A DNA stretch of 64,000 nucleotides from Bacteroidota bacterium. Its GTDB lineage: Bacteria > Bacteroidota > Bacteroidia > Chitinophagales > Saprospiraceae. Below are positions 1-9,850 of the stretch, piece after piece (within the stretch, counting starts at the first letter, position 1; every line of letters starts with the position of its first letter). The translations under genes and the position numbers were made by a program. The stretch lies in contig WGNL01000024.1 in assembly GCA_016124585.1 (NCBI GenBank), forward strand, positions 62,001 through 126,000, read 5' to 3'. The notes under the pieces were generated by a model. The model did not search any database and had not been told where the DNA came from. It was given only the letters and a program-made list of their open reading frames with translations.

Positions 1-20
1 CATCTGAGTCGAATCAGCCA

Positions 21-617
21 TTGCAAGTTGGAATTACTGGTGGCATTGGCAGCGGGAAGTCAACAGTTTGTCGGATATTTGAGCAGTTGGGTATTCCTGT
101 TTACAATGCAGATGAACGGGCGAAGGCGCTGATGGTCGGAGATGCTAATGTAATTTCTAAAATAAAAAAATTATTTGGAGATGAAGCCTACTTGCCAGAT
201 GGTTCGCTCCATCGTAAATGGATTGGTGGCATCGTTTTTCAGGATTCTGAAATGCTGAAAAAATTAAATTCAATAGTTCATCCTGCAGTTCAAAAGGATG
301 GTGAAAAATGGCACAAACAGCAACATGGCTCGCCTTATACATTAAAAGAATCTGCCTTGCTTTTTGAGATTGGGAGCCAAATTTTTTACGATAAAACAAT
401 CGTCGTTTATTCTCCAAAAGAGATTCGCTTGCAAAGAGTCATGGCACGGGATAGCCTTTCAAAAGAGGCTGTCGAAGCACGGATTAAAAACCAAATGGAG
501 GATGAAAAAAAAATGCAACTAGCTGATTATGTGATAATTAACGATGGTAGAAAAATGCTGGTACCTCAGGTGCTTCAAATACATCAAAAATTGGTAGCGA
601 TTTTCTCTAAGGTTTGA
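21..617 (+). CDS. coaE: Dephospho-CoA kinase (possibly 5' incomplete)
   Basis: This enzyme phosphorylates the ribose 3'-hydroxyl of dephospho-CoA with ATP, the last step of coenzyme A synthesis, in the cytoplasm. The P-loop GGIGSGKST is at residues 7-15. The YNADERAK segment follows it, and the family's C-terminal signature (ARIKNQM, then ADYVIINDG) is present. The length of 198 residues is normal. The frame is open from the left edge of the window to base 20, so the TTG at 21 is only the first possible start inside the window and the real one may lie a few codons upstream. The stop at 617 is followed by 215 bases without a convincing gene or strong terminator. Confidence 0.95.
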   Translation: MQVGITGGIGSGKSTVCRIFEQLGIPVYNADERAKALMVGDANVISKIKKLFGDEAYLPDGSLHRKWIGGIVFQDSEMLKKLNSIVHPAVQKDGEKWHKQQHGSPYTLKESALLFEIGSQIFYDKTIVVYSPKEIRLQRVMARDSLSKEAVEARIKNQMEDEKKMQLADYVIINDGRKMLVPQVLQIHQKLVAIFSKV

Positions 618-832
618 AAAACGTCATCTAAAACTTTTTTTTAGAAAACACATAACTATTTTTCTTAAATGGTACAGTTTTTGACCAAAGCCCAAACAGC
701 GGTCAAAATTTATGACCATACAAGACAAATACGACACACCGGTTTTTGCCATTTCCTAAATTTTCTCGCCGGTAACAAGCACTCAATTTGAATTGCCCCC
801 TCCTGCTTTCCTGTCTATAACCATTTTCGTGG

Positions 833-3800
833 ATGATAGTCTCGACGTTATTTCGCCGTGATTCTCATTGCTTTTATGTATTGAAAAAGATGACTATGAG
901 AGTGCTTCACTTCCAATCGTGGTGTGATTCTGTTTGCTACACCTTTACTTCTTTCTTCGAGCCAAGAAGATTGAATCCCATTTCCACAAAAACATTGCTG
1001 ATAGCAATGGCCATGATGCCTTTGATTGCGTCCAATGCTTCCAATCCCTTAGACAAAACATGTGCAGCTTGCGATAACGTCGTGAACGGCGGTACCATTG
1101 AGGCTAATGAATTTGGCTGCCCAAATCCCTCTTGGGATCCTTCCTTGATTACAAGCGTAACATTACCAACAGGAGGTACAGGTACTTTGGAATTCCTTTG
1201 GATTTACACCACAAGTGATCCCACTTCACCGTTAACGCAATGGACTCCAATTGCTGGTACAAACAGTCCTACCTATGATCCTGGCCCTATTACAGTGACG
1301 ACCTATTACCGTCGTTGTGCAAGAAGGTCTGGGTGTACAGACTATATCGGCGAAAGTAATATCGTTACAAAGGAGGCAATATGTTGCGACAACGTAACGG
1401 ACGGAGGCACAATTGGTGCCAACCAAGTTGCTTGCATGGCACCATATGACCCAAATGCATTGATAAATATTACACTGCCAACTGGTGGTTCTAATGTGCT
1501 TGAATATCAATGGGTTATGAGTACAATCGGTACTCCTTACACATCAAGTAATCCTGATTGGGTGTTGATTGCTGGGGCTAATTCAGAAACTTTTGATCCA
1601 GCCAGCATTTCGCAGACGACTTACTATATCCGACTTTCACGCAGACATGGTTGCCTTGATTACAATGGGATTTCCAATATGGTCACCATTGCAATCTCAG
1701 ATAACCTTGCAGCTTCCGCCATTGCAGATAGTGTCACTTGTTTTGGAGGAAATGACGGGTCAATTGACCTAACACCAACTGGCGGTACCATGCCCTACAC
1801 TTTTGCATGGTCAGGTGGTCTAGGAGTTTCATCAGATCCACAAATGGTTGCTGCTGGCAGTTACACAGTCACAGTTACCGATGCAAATGGATGTACTACA
1901 ACGGCTTCTGCCACGGTTGCTGACGGCGATCAGGTAGTGATTGCCACTATTTCTACTGACGAGACCTGCGATGGTGCAGACAATGGCACTGCAACTTTGA
2001 CATCATCTAGCGGTGGTATGGCTCCTTACACAACGGCATGGAGCACAACACCAACTCAAACGACTTCTCAAATTATCGACCTTTCACCGGCAACATACAC
2101 AGTCACTGTCACTGATGCCCAAGGCTGCTCCGCAACTGCAACTGCTGTTGTTAATTTAGGACCTGCATTGGCCGTAAGTCTTTCGGCTTCTGATGTAATT
2201 TGCTTCGGAAAAAATCAAGGCTCTGCCATGGTGGATAGTGTTGCAAATGGTTCTGGCAACTATACTTATCAATGGAATGATCCTGCTTCGCAAACCACTG
2301 CGACTATCAACAACCTTTTTGCTGGCGCATACTCAGTAACAGTAAGCGATGACCAAGGCTGTATTGGGGCCGCTACAACCACTATTGCTGATGGGCCACA
2401 GATATTCGTGGTTCCTTCCCATACCAATGCTACTTGTAATTATTTGACAGATGGTTCCGCTACTGTCACCGTATCTGGAGGAGTACCACCGTACAATTAT
2501 TTGTGGGATGACCCTGCTGGGCAAACTACAGCAACTGCGGATTTGCTTGCAGCGGGAATATATCATGCGACAATTACGGACGCAAACGGATGTACTGCTA
2601 CTTCAACAGTAACAGTAGAAGCTCCAATCCCTGCTGAAATAGCCACTAGCGGCACTGACGTTAGCTGTTTCAATGGCATGGATGGTGTAGTATCTGTAAC
2701 AGTTACAAACGGAAACCCAGCTAGCTATAATTACATTTGGGATGACCCTAACAACTCGACGACTTCACAAGTCACTGGCCTTGCCGCAGGTACTTATGGA
2801 GTGACAGTGACGGATAACAATGGCTGTCTTGTAACGGAATCGGTTTCCATAACGCAGCCAAGTCAGCTAATGATTTCCTTGATTTCAACGGACGCTACCT
2901 GTGGAAATGGAAGTGATGGCACCGCTACAGTGACTGCTTCTGGTGGGACGCCAGGTTACGATTACGCCTGGAGTGTTCAAGGCAGCTCCAATGACCCAGT
3001 CCTGGCCAATGCAGCTCCAGGTACATATATGGTTACAGTGACGGATGCTAATGGCTGCTCACAAATCGGAAATACAACGGTAGGTGCACCGCCAGTTTTA
3101 ACTGCAAATTTGTCCATCACAAATATCACATGTAATGGGTTGGAAGATGGTCAAATCAGTGTAACTGCATCGGGTGGAACTGGAGCCTACGATTACATTT
3201 GGAATGACCCAAGTGCATCTACCGGCACTTCAGTCAATAATTTGCCTCCAGGCACCTATGCTGTTACAGTTACTGATGAAGTTGGTTGTACTGCTCTAGC
3301 TGCTGGTGCCGTGACCGAACCCGCCGTTCTCACAGTCTCTATTCAAAAAATCGATGTTATTTGCGTAGATGATACCAACGGCTCAGCAATTGCTATCCCG
3401 GCAGGTGGTACTGCTCCATTCAGTTACAGCTGGGGTGGGGGACAGGCTACTCCTAATATAGCTAATCTTGGCGTAGGTACTTACTTCGTGACGGTGACAG
3501 ATGCCAATGGTTGCTCAACGAATGGCGCTGTGCAAATCAATTCAACGACAACACTTTCATTGGCCACATCAACGGTTGCTGCCAACTGTTTTGATAGTAA
3601 TGATGGTGCCGCAACAGCAATTGTTACAGGAGGCACTGCACCGATAACATACCAGTGGAGCAATGGTGTTTTCACAGCCTCCAACCAAAATATTTCAGCA
3701 GGCACTTACACCGTAACAGTTTCAGACGGTGACGGCTGTGTGCTCAGTGAGGATGCTGTGGTTGCTTCTCCACCTCAATTGGTTGGTCCAGCCACGGTGG

Positions 3801-5860
3801 TGTCGGCGGTAACTACTTACAATGGAAGCAATGGTTCCATCAAGGTTACCCCAGGTGGTGGTGTGGCGCCTTACACTGTACTTTGGAGCAATGGTAGCAC
3901 AGATTTAACACTGACTGGACTTTCTTCAGGTACTTACGGCGTTACAACTACGGATGCTCATAACTGTACAGCATCAGCTGCGGTCACATTGATAAATCCT
4001 TCAAAAGTTGGTGATTTTGTTTGGCATGATTTGAACCAGAACGGTATCCAGGAAACAGGTGAGCCTGGCTTGGACAGTGTGAAACTGCACCTGATTGGAG
4101 CTACCAGCACAGGTGTACAGATTCATTTGACGACCTATTCGGACTCAACTGGTTTTTATGCCTTCGACGGCTTGGCGGCAGGTGTATACCAAGTTAAAGT
4201 TGATTTGCCAACAATTCATATTTTCTCACCAGCAAATATTGGCAGCGATTTCACCGATAGTGATATAAACCCTGCCGACAGCAGCACTGCTGTGTTCAAT
4301 CTTGCCGTGGGGCATTACGACAATTTTTGGGATGTAGGATTGATAGAGTTGGATGAGAAAATCAATATTGGTGATTTCGTTTGGCAGGATGCCAACCACG
4401 ATGGCATACAGGATGTGCAAGAGCAGGGAATCCCAAATTATACCGTACGACTTTACAGTATGCCAAGCAATACCTTGGTGGCAACCAAAGTGACCAATGC
4501 GATTGGTAAATACTTATTCACGGATGTTTATCCGGGCTTGTATCAAATTGAGTTTGCCCTCGGCAATTTGCCAAACGGAAGTACTTATTCTCCGGCGAAC
4601 ATTGGCTCCAATGACAATATTGACAGTGACCCAGATCCCGCAACAGGGCGTACAGCTACTTTCCAAGTATTTCCTTACACACCGGACAACTTGACAATTG
4701 ACGCAGGTGTATTCAAGGAATGCGACAATACAACCGATGGCGGCTTAATCGGTTACAATGAAAACCTATGTGGAAATGGTGCTGACCCGGCAGAAATAGT
4801 CAACTTAACCTCTCCAACCGGTGGCTTTGGGGTGCTGCAATACCTTTGGTTGAAGAGTACAGTCCCTGTTTACAATGGCCCAGGCGATCCGAACTGGATG
4901 ATGATTCAGAACTCGAACAGTGCCAATTATGACCCAGGCCCGATAAGCCAAACGACCTATTACATCCGTTGCTCACGCAGGGCAGGCTGCCCCGATTATC
5001 CGGGTGAAAGCAATATTGTTTCGAAAACAATCACGCCTAATCCTTTGGCGCAAATTATTGACCACCCGAATCTAATTTGTGCAAATGAGGGTGGTCGTTT
5101 TGAAGCTGCTATTGCTGGTGGTGGTGCTACTTATGCCTGGGATTTTGGTGCTGGCGCAACGCCTGCTACAGCAGCAACGAGGGTCGTAAATCCAGTTTCT
5201 TGGTCAACTGAAGGTGTTAAAACAGTTTCCCTGACTGTAACTAGGTTTGGCTGTTCTGTAACAGTGACCACGACGGTGGGAGTCACCATTTGCGGCAATC
5301 CGTTGATCGTGATTTTTGATGAAGTGTTGGCACAAATGGAAGGACATGTAGTAAACGTTGATTGGCATGCGACAGGATATGATCCAGCTACTACCTTGTT
5401 CTTTGTCCAGCGCTCTGAAAATGGAATTGACTTCGAGAATCTCCACGCAATGTCCGGTACTTCAAGCGATGCAGATGGCATGTTCCACTTTGTGGATGAT
5501 AAACCAAGGCTGGGTGAAAACATTTACAGGATTGAATGTCGCCAGTCGAGTGAGAATGGTGGGAATATTATGTCACAAACTGCAAGTGTTTTCAACAAAC
5601 CAGCAGGTGTGCTTCCAATTCAGGTTTATCCGAACCCAACCGCTGGTAAATTGACATTGGAGTTCGTTGAACTTTCGCCCAATTCCTCCTCAGTTCAAGT
5701 CAATGATGCTTACGGGCGGGTGGTTTTTGAAACGACTTTACCAGAAATGACTGAAAAGTCAGGGCTTGACTTGAGCAGATTCCCACTTGGTGTTTACTGG
5801 ATTCGGGTGAGTTCCGAAAATGTGCGGGAGCAAATCATCAAAGTCGTAAAATCTGAATAG
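833..5860 (+). CDS. Giant T9SS-exported surface protein with ten SprB repeats, two SdrD-type B domains and a type A sorting domain
   Basis: This is a probable cell-surface adhesin or filament protein, related in design to the gliding adhesin SprB. The order seen is: a hydrophobic signal segment around residues 53-70; two copies of a ~100-residue module (about 80-178 and 185-284); ten SprB-type repeats (about 295-1055, each ending in a YTVTVTDANGC-like motif); two SdrD B-like domains that start with GDFVWxD (about 1060-1283); a third copy of the first module (1297-1396); a PKD-like domain; and a T9SS type A sorting domain (from about 1590, VYPNPTAGKL...). The start is uncertain. ATG at 833, 890 and 896 all leave a long N-terminal extension, whereas a TTG at 971 would give a compact signal peptide (MNPISTKTLLIAMAMM). 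No porP/sprF gene lies next to it. A terminator follows at 5993. Confidence 0.9.
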   Translation: MIVSTLFRRDSHCFYVLKKMTMRVLHFQSWCDSVCYTFTSFFEPRRLNPISTKTLLIAMAMMPLIASNASNPLDKTCAACDNVVNGGTIEANEFGCPNPSWDPSLITSVTLPTGGTGTLEFLWIYTTSDPTSPLTQWTPIAGTNSPTYDPGPITVTTYYRRCARRSGCTDYIGESNIVTKEAICCDNVTDGGTIGANQVACMAPYDPNALINITLPTGGSNVLEYQWVMSTIGTPYTSSNPDWVLIAGANSETFDPASISQTTYYIRLSRRHGCLDYNGISNMVTIAISDNLAASAIADSVTCFGGNDGSIDLTPTGGTMPYTFAWSGGLGVSSDPQMVAAGSYTVTVTDANGCTTTASATVADGDQVVIATISTDETCDGADNGTATLTSSSGGMAPYTTAWSTTPTQTTSQIIDLSPATYTVTVTDAQGCSATATAVVNLGPALAVSLSASDVICFGKNQGSAMVDSVANGSGNYTYQWNDPASQTTATINNLFAGAYSVTVSDDQGCIGAATTTIADGPQIFVVPSHTNATCNYLTDGSATVTVSGGVPPYNYLWDDPAGQTTATADLLAAGIYHATITDANGCTATSTVTVEAPIPAEIATSGTDVSCFNGMDGVVSVTVTNGNPASYNYIWDDPNNSTTSQVTGLAAGTYGVTVTDNNGCLVTESVSITQPSQLMISLISTDATCGNGSDGTATVTASGGTPGYDYAWSVQGSSNDPVLANAAPGTYMVTVTDANGCSQIGNTTVGAPPVLTANLSITNITCNGLEDGQISVTASGGTGAYDYIWNDPSASTGTSVNNLPPGTYAVTVTDEVGCTALAAGAVTEPAVLTVSIQKIDVICVDDTNGSAIAIPAGGTAPFSYSWGGGQATPNIANLGVGTYFVTVTDANGCSTNGAVQINSTTTLSLATSTVAANCFDSNDGAATAIVTGGTAPITYQWSNGVFTASNQNISAGTYTVTVSDGDGCVLSEDAVVASPPQLVGPATVVSAVTTYNGSNGSIKVTPGGGVAPYTVLWSNGSTDLTLTGLSSGTYGVTTTDAHNCTASAAVTLINPSKVGDFVWHDLNQNGIQETGEPGLDSVKLHLIGATSTGVQIHLTTYSDSTGFYAFDGLAAGVYQVKVDLPTIHIFSPANIGSDFTDSDINPADSSTAVFNLAVGHYDNFWDVGLIELDEKINIGDFVWQDANHDGIQDVQEQGIPNYTVRLYSMPSNTLVATKVTNAIGKYLFTDVYPGLYQIEFALGNLPNGSTYSPANIGSNDNIDSDPDPATGRTATFQVFPYTPDNLTIDAGVFKECDNTTDGGLIGYNENLCGNGADPAEIVNLTSPTGGFGVLQYLWLKSTVPVYNGPGDPNWMMIQNSNSANYDPGPISQTTYYIRCSRRAGCPDYPGESNIVSKTITPNPLAQIIDHPNLICANEGGRFEAAIAGGGATYAWDFGAGATPATAATRVVNPVSWSTEGVKTVSLTVTRFGCSVTVTTTVGVTICGNPLIVIFDEVLAQMEGHVVNVDWHATGYDPATTLFFVQRSENGIDFENLHAMSGTSSDADGMFHFVDDKPRLGENIYRIECRQSSENGGNIMSQTASVFNKPAGVLPIQVYPNPTAGKLTLEFVELSPNSSSVQVNDAYGRVVFETTLPEMTEKSGLDLSRFPLGVYWIRVSSENVREQIIKVVKSE

Positions 5861-5992
5861 GGGTTTGACCTATTGTTCAATTGCACGGTCGTTAAAAGGG
5901 TAGTTTACCACTACAAAAAATTAACAATTTAACAATCTAGCAATTCAAACAATCTCCATAGTTTTTTCAATACATAGTTATTAATAATTGGC

Positions 5993-6019
5993 GGGCCGTC
6001 ATTTTGACGGCCCTCTTTT
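5993..6019 (+). terminator. Rho-independent terminator after the SprB-repeat gene
   Basis: A 9-bp GC-rich stem (GGGCCGTCA at 5993-6001 pairing with TGACGGCCC at 6005-6013) has a three-base loop and is followed by TCTTTTT. It lies 130 bases after the stop of the surface-protein gene and ahead of the next promoter-like element, so it probably insulates the two units. Confidence 0.8.
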
Positions 6020-6050
6020 TGTGAAAATTTCGATTTTTGAATAAACGGAG

Positions 6051-6058
6051 TAACTTTG
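6051..6058 (+). promoter_or_regulatory. Bacteroidota -7 element upstream of the UXS gene
   Basis: TAACTTTG matches the Bacteroidota housekeeping -7 consensus TAnnTTTG. It lies about 100 bases before the downstream start and after the preceding terminator. No well-spaced -33 TTTG box is visible, so this rests on the -7 match and the position. Confidence 0.5.
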
Positions 6059-6160
6059 CTTCGCAAATTTCTTCCCCTGTATTTGACAAATTATTGACCC
6101 AAAGGTGCGTGGAGCTGTCCCCTTTTCAACTTCCCACTGAATCCATTAAAACTTAAGATT

Positions 6161-7105
6161 TTGAAAAAAAGAGTTCTTATCACCGGTGCTGCCGGTTTCA
6201 TTGGCTCGCATCTTTGCGACAGGATGCTCGCTGAAGGCCACCACGTCATTGGCATGGACAACTTGCTCACAGGAAGTTTGGAAAACATCCAACACTTGTT
6301 TCCTCGTGACGATTTCGAGTTTTATCACCACGACATCACCAAGTTCGTCCACGTTCCAGGAGAAATTGACTATATCCTGCATTTTGCCAGCCCGGCCAGC
6401 CCCATCGACTATCTCCAAATGCCTATTCAAACTTTAAAGGTAGGGGCACTTGGAACGCACAATATGCTTGGCGTAGCGAAAGCGAAAGGTGCCAGAATTC
6501 TTGTGGCGTCCACTTCTGAGGTTTATGGAGATCCTCTTGTTCACCCCCAAGTGGAGGAATATTGGGGCAATGTGAACCCAGTTGGCCCACGTGGAGTATA
6601 TGATGAGGCAAAACGTTTTTTAGAGGCCATCACAATGGGCTACCATACATTTCACAAAGTTGAAACTCGGATTGTACGCATATTCAACACTTATGGCCCC
6701 CGTATGAGGGTGGAAGATGGGCGTGTGCTTCCTGCGTTTTTCTCTCAAGCCATCCGTGGGGAAGGTCTGACGATATTTGGAGACGGTACGCAAACCCGCA
6801 GTTTCTGCTATGTGGATGACCTTGTGGACGGGATTTACCGCTTGCTTTTAAGCGATTACGATCAGCCCATGAACATCGGCAACCCCCAAGAGATAACGAT
6901 GCTTCAGTTTGCTGATGAAATTTTAAATTTGGTGAAAAACCCAAAAGCACATATTGTATTCAGGCCGCTTCCTACTGACGACCCAAAACAACGTAAGCCT
7001 GATATCACGAAGGCTACCAATATTCTAGGTTGGGCACCAAAATTTGACCGGGAAGAAGGGCTTAAGCTCACTTATGAGTATTTTAAAAAAGCAGTTAAAG
7101 TTTAA
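6161..7105 (+). CDS. uxs: UDP-glucuronate decarboxylase (UDP-xylose synthase), extended SDR family
   Basis: This is an NAD-dependent short-chain dehydrogenase/reductase that is likely to convert UDP-glucuronate to UDP-xylose, a sugar donor for surface glycans. The Rossmann glycine pattern GAAGFIG is at residues 9-15, a TSEVYGDP active-site strand follows, and the catalytic pair is Y147xxxK151. The pattern [12 protein letters not shown] together with [16 protein letters not shown] near the C-terminus is typical of UXS rather than of epimerases. The start is a TTG at 6161, since no in-frame ATG stands before the Rossmann strand. At 314 residues the length is normal. It is followed at once by rfbB, with which it probably forms a sugar-nucleotide unit. 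A related SDR epimerase is the alternative. Confidence 0.88.
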   Translation: MKKRVLITGAAGFIGSHLCDRMLAEGHHVIGMDNLLTGSLENIQHLFPRDDFEFYHHDITKFVHVPGEIDYILHFASPASPIDYLQMPIQTLKVGALGTHNMLGVAKAKGARILVASTSEVYGDPLVHPQVEEYWGNVNPVGPRGVYDEAKRFLEAITMGYHTFHKVETRIVRIFNTYGPRMRVEDGRVLPAFFSQAIRGEGLTIFGDGTQTRSFCYVDDLVDGIYRLLLSDYDQPMNIGNPQEITMLQFADEILNLVKNPKAHIVFRPLPTDDPKQRKPDITKATNILGWAPKFDREEGLKLTYEYFKKAVKV

Positions 7106-7112
7106 TAATAGT

Positions 7113-7167
7113 CGATTGATAATTGATATTTTAAAGTAAAATGCTGGCAATTGTCAATTATCAATCG
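7113..7167. repeat. Inverted repeat between the uxs and rfbB genes
   Basis: A perfect 14-nt inverted repeat, CGATTGATAATTGA (7113-7126) and TCAATTATCAATCG (7154-7167), is separated by 27 AT-rich bases. The right arm lies 17 bases before the rfbB ATG. It has no T-tract, so it does not look like a terminator. The AATTGA words resemble the element at 63808-63880. Confidence 0.7.
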
Positions 7168-7183
7168 GCAATTCTCCATTTAT

Positions 7184-8230
7184 ATGAAGCGTATTCTCAT
7201 CACAGGCGGAGCAGGTTTTATAGGTTCTCATGTTGTCCGTTTATTTGTCAATAAATATCCAGATTACCACATCATTAACCTAGATAAATTGACCTATGCA
7301 GGTAATTTGGAAAACTTAAAAGATATTGAGGCTAAACCGAACTATACTTTTGTAAAAGGGGATATAACGGATGTTCCCGGGATGTTGGATTTATTCCAAG
7401 AATATAATTTTGATGGCGTCATTCATCTAGCAGCGGAGTCACATGTGGATCGTTCCATTACCAACCCGTTGGAGTTTATTGAGACGAATGTGATGGGTAC
7501 AATGAATTTGCTGAATGCCTCAAAATCAATTTGGAAAGGAAAAGAAGAAGGCAGGGTTTTTTACCATGTTTCTACGGATGAAGTATATGGTTCGTTAGGT
7601 GATGAAGGCTTTTTTGTTGAGACGACACCGTATGATCCCCGTTCGCCATACTCAGCATCCAAAGCGAGTAGCGACCACTTGGTTAGGGCCTATCACCATA
7701 CTTATGGTTTGCCGATTTTGGTGTCCAATTGTTCCAACAATTATGGCCCAAATCACTTTCCTGAGAAACTTATCCCGCTTGTAATCAATAATATCAAGCA
7801 TAATAAACCATTGCCAATATATGGCGATGGAAAATATACCCGTGACTGGTTGTGGGTGCTTGACCATGCAGAAGCTATTGATGTTATTTTTCATAAAGGA
7901 AAAATTGGTGAAACCTATAATATTGGCGGCAATAACGAACGCAAGAACATAGAATTGGTAACAACTCTTTGTGACATCATGGATGAATTATTGGGACGTA
8001 ATCCTGGTACAAGTAGCCAATTAATTACTTATGTTAAAGACCGACCAGGTCACGATCGTCGATATGCCATTGATGCTTCCAAATTGAAAAATGAACTTGG
8101 TTGGCAGCCAACTATTCAACCAGAAGAAGGCCTGCGGCTTACTGCTAAATGGTATTTGGAAAATGAAGAATGGTTAGAGCATGTTACGTCTGGCGCTTAT
8201 CAACAGTATTATGAAAAGCAGTATGATTGA
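7184..8230 (+). CDS. rfbB: dTDP-glucose 4,6-dehydratase
   Basis: This enzyme converts dTDP-glucose to dTDP-4-keto-6-deoxyglucose, the second step of dTDP-L-rhamnose and related deoxysugar synthesis for LPS or capsule. The NAD-binding motif GGAGFIG is at residues 8-14. The catalytic STDEVYG strand includes D132 and E133, and Y156-S-A-S-K160 is the SDR pair. LAAESHVDRSI and YNIGGNNERKN are RfbB signatures. The ATG at 7184 was chosen because it places the Rossmann strand directly at the N-terminus, as in the family; an upstream in-frame TTG at 7151 would run through the inverted repeat. rfbA, rfbC and rfbD are not in this window. Confidence 0.95.
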   Translation: MKRILITGGAGFIGSHVVRLFVNKYPDYHIINLDKLTYAGNLENLKDIEAKPNYTFVKGDITDVPGMLDLFQEYNFDGVIHLAAESHVDRSITNPLEFIETNVMGTMNLLNASKSIWKGKEEGRVFYHVSTDEVYGSLGDEGFFVETTPYDPRSPYSASKASSDHLVRAYHHTYGLPILVSNCSNNYGPNHFPEKLIPLVINNIKHNKPLPIYGDGKYTRDWLWVLDHAEAIDVIFHKGKIGETYNIGGNNERKNIELVTTLCDIMDELLGRNPGTSSQLITYVKDRPGHDRRYAIDASKLKNELGWQPTIQPEEGLRLTAKWYLENEEWLEHVTSGAYQQYYEKQYD

Positions 8231-8239
8231 TATGCAATT

Positions 8240-8300
8240 ATAATTAAAAAAAACGGGCTGCTGGGTTATCATAACCCAGCAGCCCGTTTTTTTTAATTAT
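8240..8300. terminator. 30-bp perfect bidirectional terminator hairpin
   Basis: Bases 8240-8269 are the exact reverse complement of 8271-8300, with only base 8270 between them. The arms contain A8/T8 tracts outside the GC-rich core CGGGCTGCTGGG, so each strand's RNA ends in a stable hairpin plus U-tract. It sits exactly between the convergent rfbB and gldG genes and serves both. Confidence 0.93.
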
Positions 8301-8310
8301 AACCATTATT

Positions 8311-9813
8311 TTATGCAGCATACCGTTCTTGCATCCGCTGCATCCGCAAATTCCGCTGCTTTTGGCTTCTAATAAATCCGAATAATAGTACTAATGCTAA
8401 TGGTAGGCCAAAGTTGAGATATTTAAGAAAGCTACGTTGGCCAGCCTTGTCTTCTCCAAGAAACTCATTGGCAATTGGGCGGGTCGTGACGCCTTTAGTC
8501 CTCAATTCAATCAATCCAGTATCATCGGAAAGCCAATCAATTGAATTGACCATTAGGCTAATATTGTCTTGACTTTGCCCCCTGCCTCCTTGGCCGGATA
8601 TTGGGAAATCGCCATCGCCAATCAGAACGATTTTGCCCCCTGTTCCAGGTTCCAGCACTCCGCCCATAACAATATTGGGTTGCTGAAAATCTGCATTTGT
8701 CCACTGCCTGTCCATGATTTGAAGACTGGCCGGAGCAGGTACTACACCTGATTTTGCCGAGGCCACCAATATTGGCGTAAACTTTCCTTGTCCTGTGTAT
8801 TTCACAGGGCTTGCAAACGGCAGCATGACTTGCTCCAAGCCTTTAGTTATTGGGTGCTCTGGAAATTTTGACAAAAGCGGAAGATAAGGGCATTGGATTG
8901 GTGTGTTAAATGTAAACATACCCTGCTGCTGCTGCACCTGCACTTGTCCACATTGGGCATCCACGACAAAGGAAGGTTCTACTTCCAAGCCTTTACTTTT
9001 AAGCCAATCTTCTAAACCAGTTTTTACTTCTGTTCCACTCTGGTTTTGTAAGTCGCCGTTGACTCTGTTCAGTGCAATAAAAAGGTTACCCCCTTTGGAA
9101 AGAAAATCGTCCAGTTTTGCCAGCTGGTCAGGTGGAAAACTATCAGTAGGACCAACAATGGCAAGTGCAGAAATGCCATCGAGTGGAGAGCTCCCCAAAT
9201 CTGCAGGAACCACATTGTACAAAACACTCAATGACTGATAAACTTGTTGAAACTCCTGCAATTGCGGCTCTCCTTGTCCTTGAAGAATGCCGACCGTTGG
9301 CTTATTTTTAACGGAAATCTTCTTAATACCTGTGCTAAGAGCGTATTCCATTCCTGTGCCTGAAGATACAACTGGGATAATCTCCTTTTCAGTGCCTTTT
9401 TTCAATACAGCACCTAAAAACGCCTTCTGCTGCTTGCTTTGGTCTTTGTCCCGCACACTTATGACTACGGGTTTGATGCCGTTTTGAGCCGCCTCCTGCT
9501 CTTTTTCTGGGCTAGTATTTGGGTTGATGAAATCAAATTGCAGCTTGCCTTTTGAGGCATTGCGGTATTCAACCAGCATTTCCTCAAAATCTTGGCGAGT
9601 CTTTAATAAATCTGGTGGGAGGTCTTCGGAAAAATAGGCAGTAACGTTCACCGTACTATCCAAATCCCTGACAATATCTTTGGTAGCTTTACTGAGTGTG
9701 TATTGACCGCCTTCTGTTAGGTCTAGTCGAAAAAAGAACCTTTGTGCCAAGAAATTCAGGAGCACAAGGACTCCAGCTAGAATTACGATGCTGGTGATGT
9801 TTATTTTTTTCAT
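8311..9813 (-). CDS. gldG: Gliding-motility ABC transporter auxiliary component GldG
   Basis: GldG is an inner-membrane protein with a large periplasmic part. With GldA and GldF it forms the ABC transporter needed for gliding in Flavobacterium johnsoniae. The sequence has an N-terminal membrane segment (about residues 9-25), then RFFFRLDLTEGGQYTLSKAT, the hallmark start of the GldG/ABC-2 auxiliary family. A periplasmic domain with GxGEPQLQEF and LDDFLSKGGNLFIALN follows, and a C-terminal membrane helix (about 465-485) ends in a basic tail. The 500-residue length is near the family norm. It is the last gene of a gldA-gldF-gldG cluster read leftward and ends at the shared terminator. Confidence 0.92.
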   Translation of the reverse strand: MKKINITSIVILAGVLVLLNFLAQRFFFRLDLTEGGQYTLSKATKDIVRDLDSTVNVTAYFSEDLPPDLLKTRQDFEEMLVEYRNASKGKLQFDFINPNTSPEKEQEAAQNGIKPVVISVRDKDQSKQQKAFLGAVLKKGTEKEIIPVVSSGTGMEYALSTGIKKISVKNKPTVGILQGQGEPQLQEFQQVYQSLSVLYNVVPADLGSSPLDGISALAIVGPTDSFPPDQLAKLDDFLSKGGNLFIALNRVNGDLQNQSGTEVKTGLEDWLKSKGLEVEPSFVVDAQCGQVQVQQQQGMFTFNTPIQCPYLPLLSKFPEHPITKGLEQVMLPFASPVKYTGQGKFTPILVASAKSGVVPAPASLQIMDRQWTNADFQQPNIVMGGVLEPGTGGKIVLIGDGDFPISGQGGRGQSQDNISLMVNSIDWLSDDTGLIELRTKGVTTRPIANEFLGEDKAGQRSFLKYLNFGLPLALVLLFGFIRSQKQRNLRMQRMQERYAA

Positions 9814-9850
9814 TTCAGATAACTTAATCGTTATGTTCTTTAGGCGCTAC

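Noticed and set aside
679-708. Short inverted repeat TTTTGACC/GGTCAAAA after coaE as a terminator
   Set aside because: An 8-bp AT-rich stem with a 14-base loop and no T-tract is too weak to call.
5131-5523. 130-codon minus-strand frame inside the SprB-repeat gene
   Set aside because: It is a shadow of the strongly supported plus-strand gene; Ser/Thr/Val repeats leave antisense frames open.
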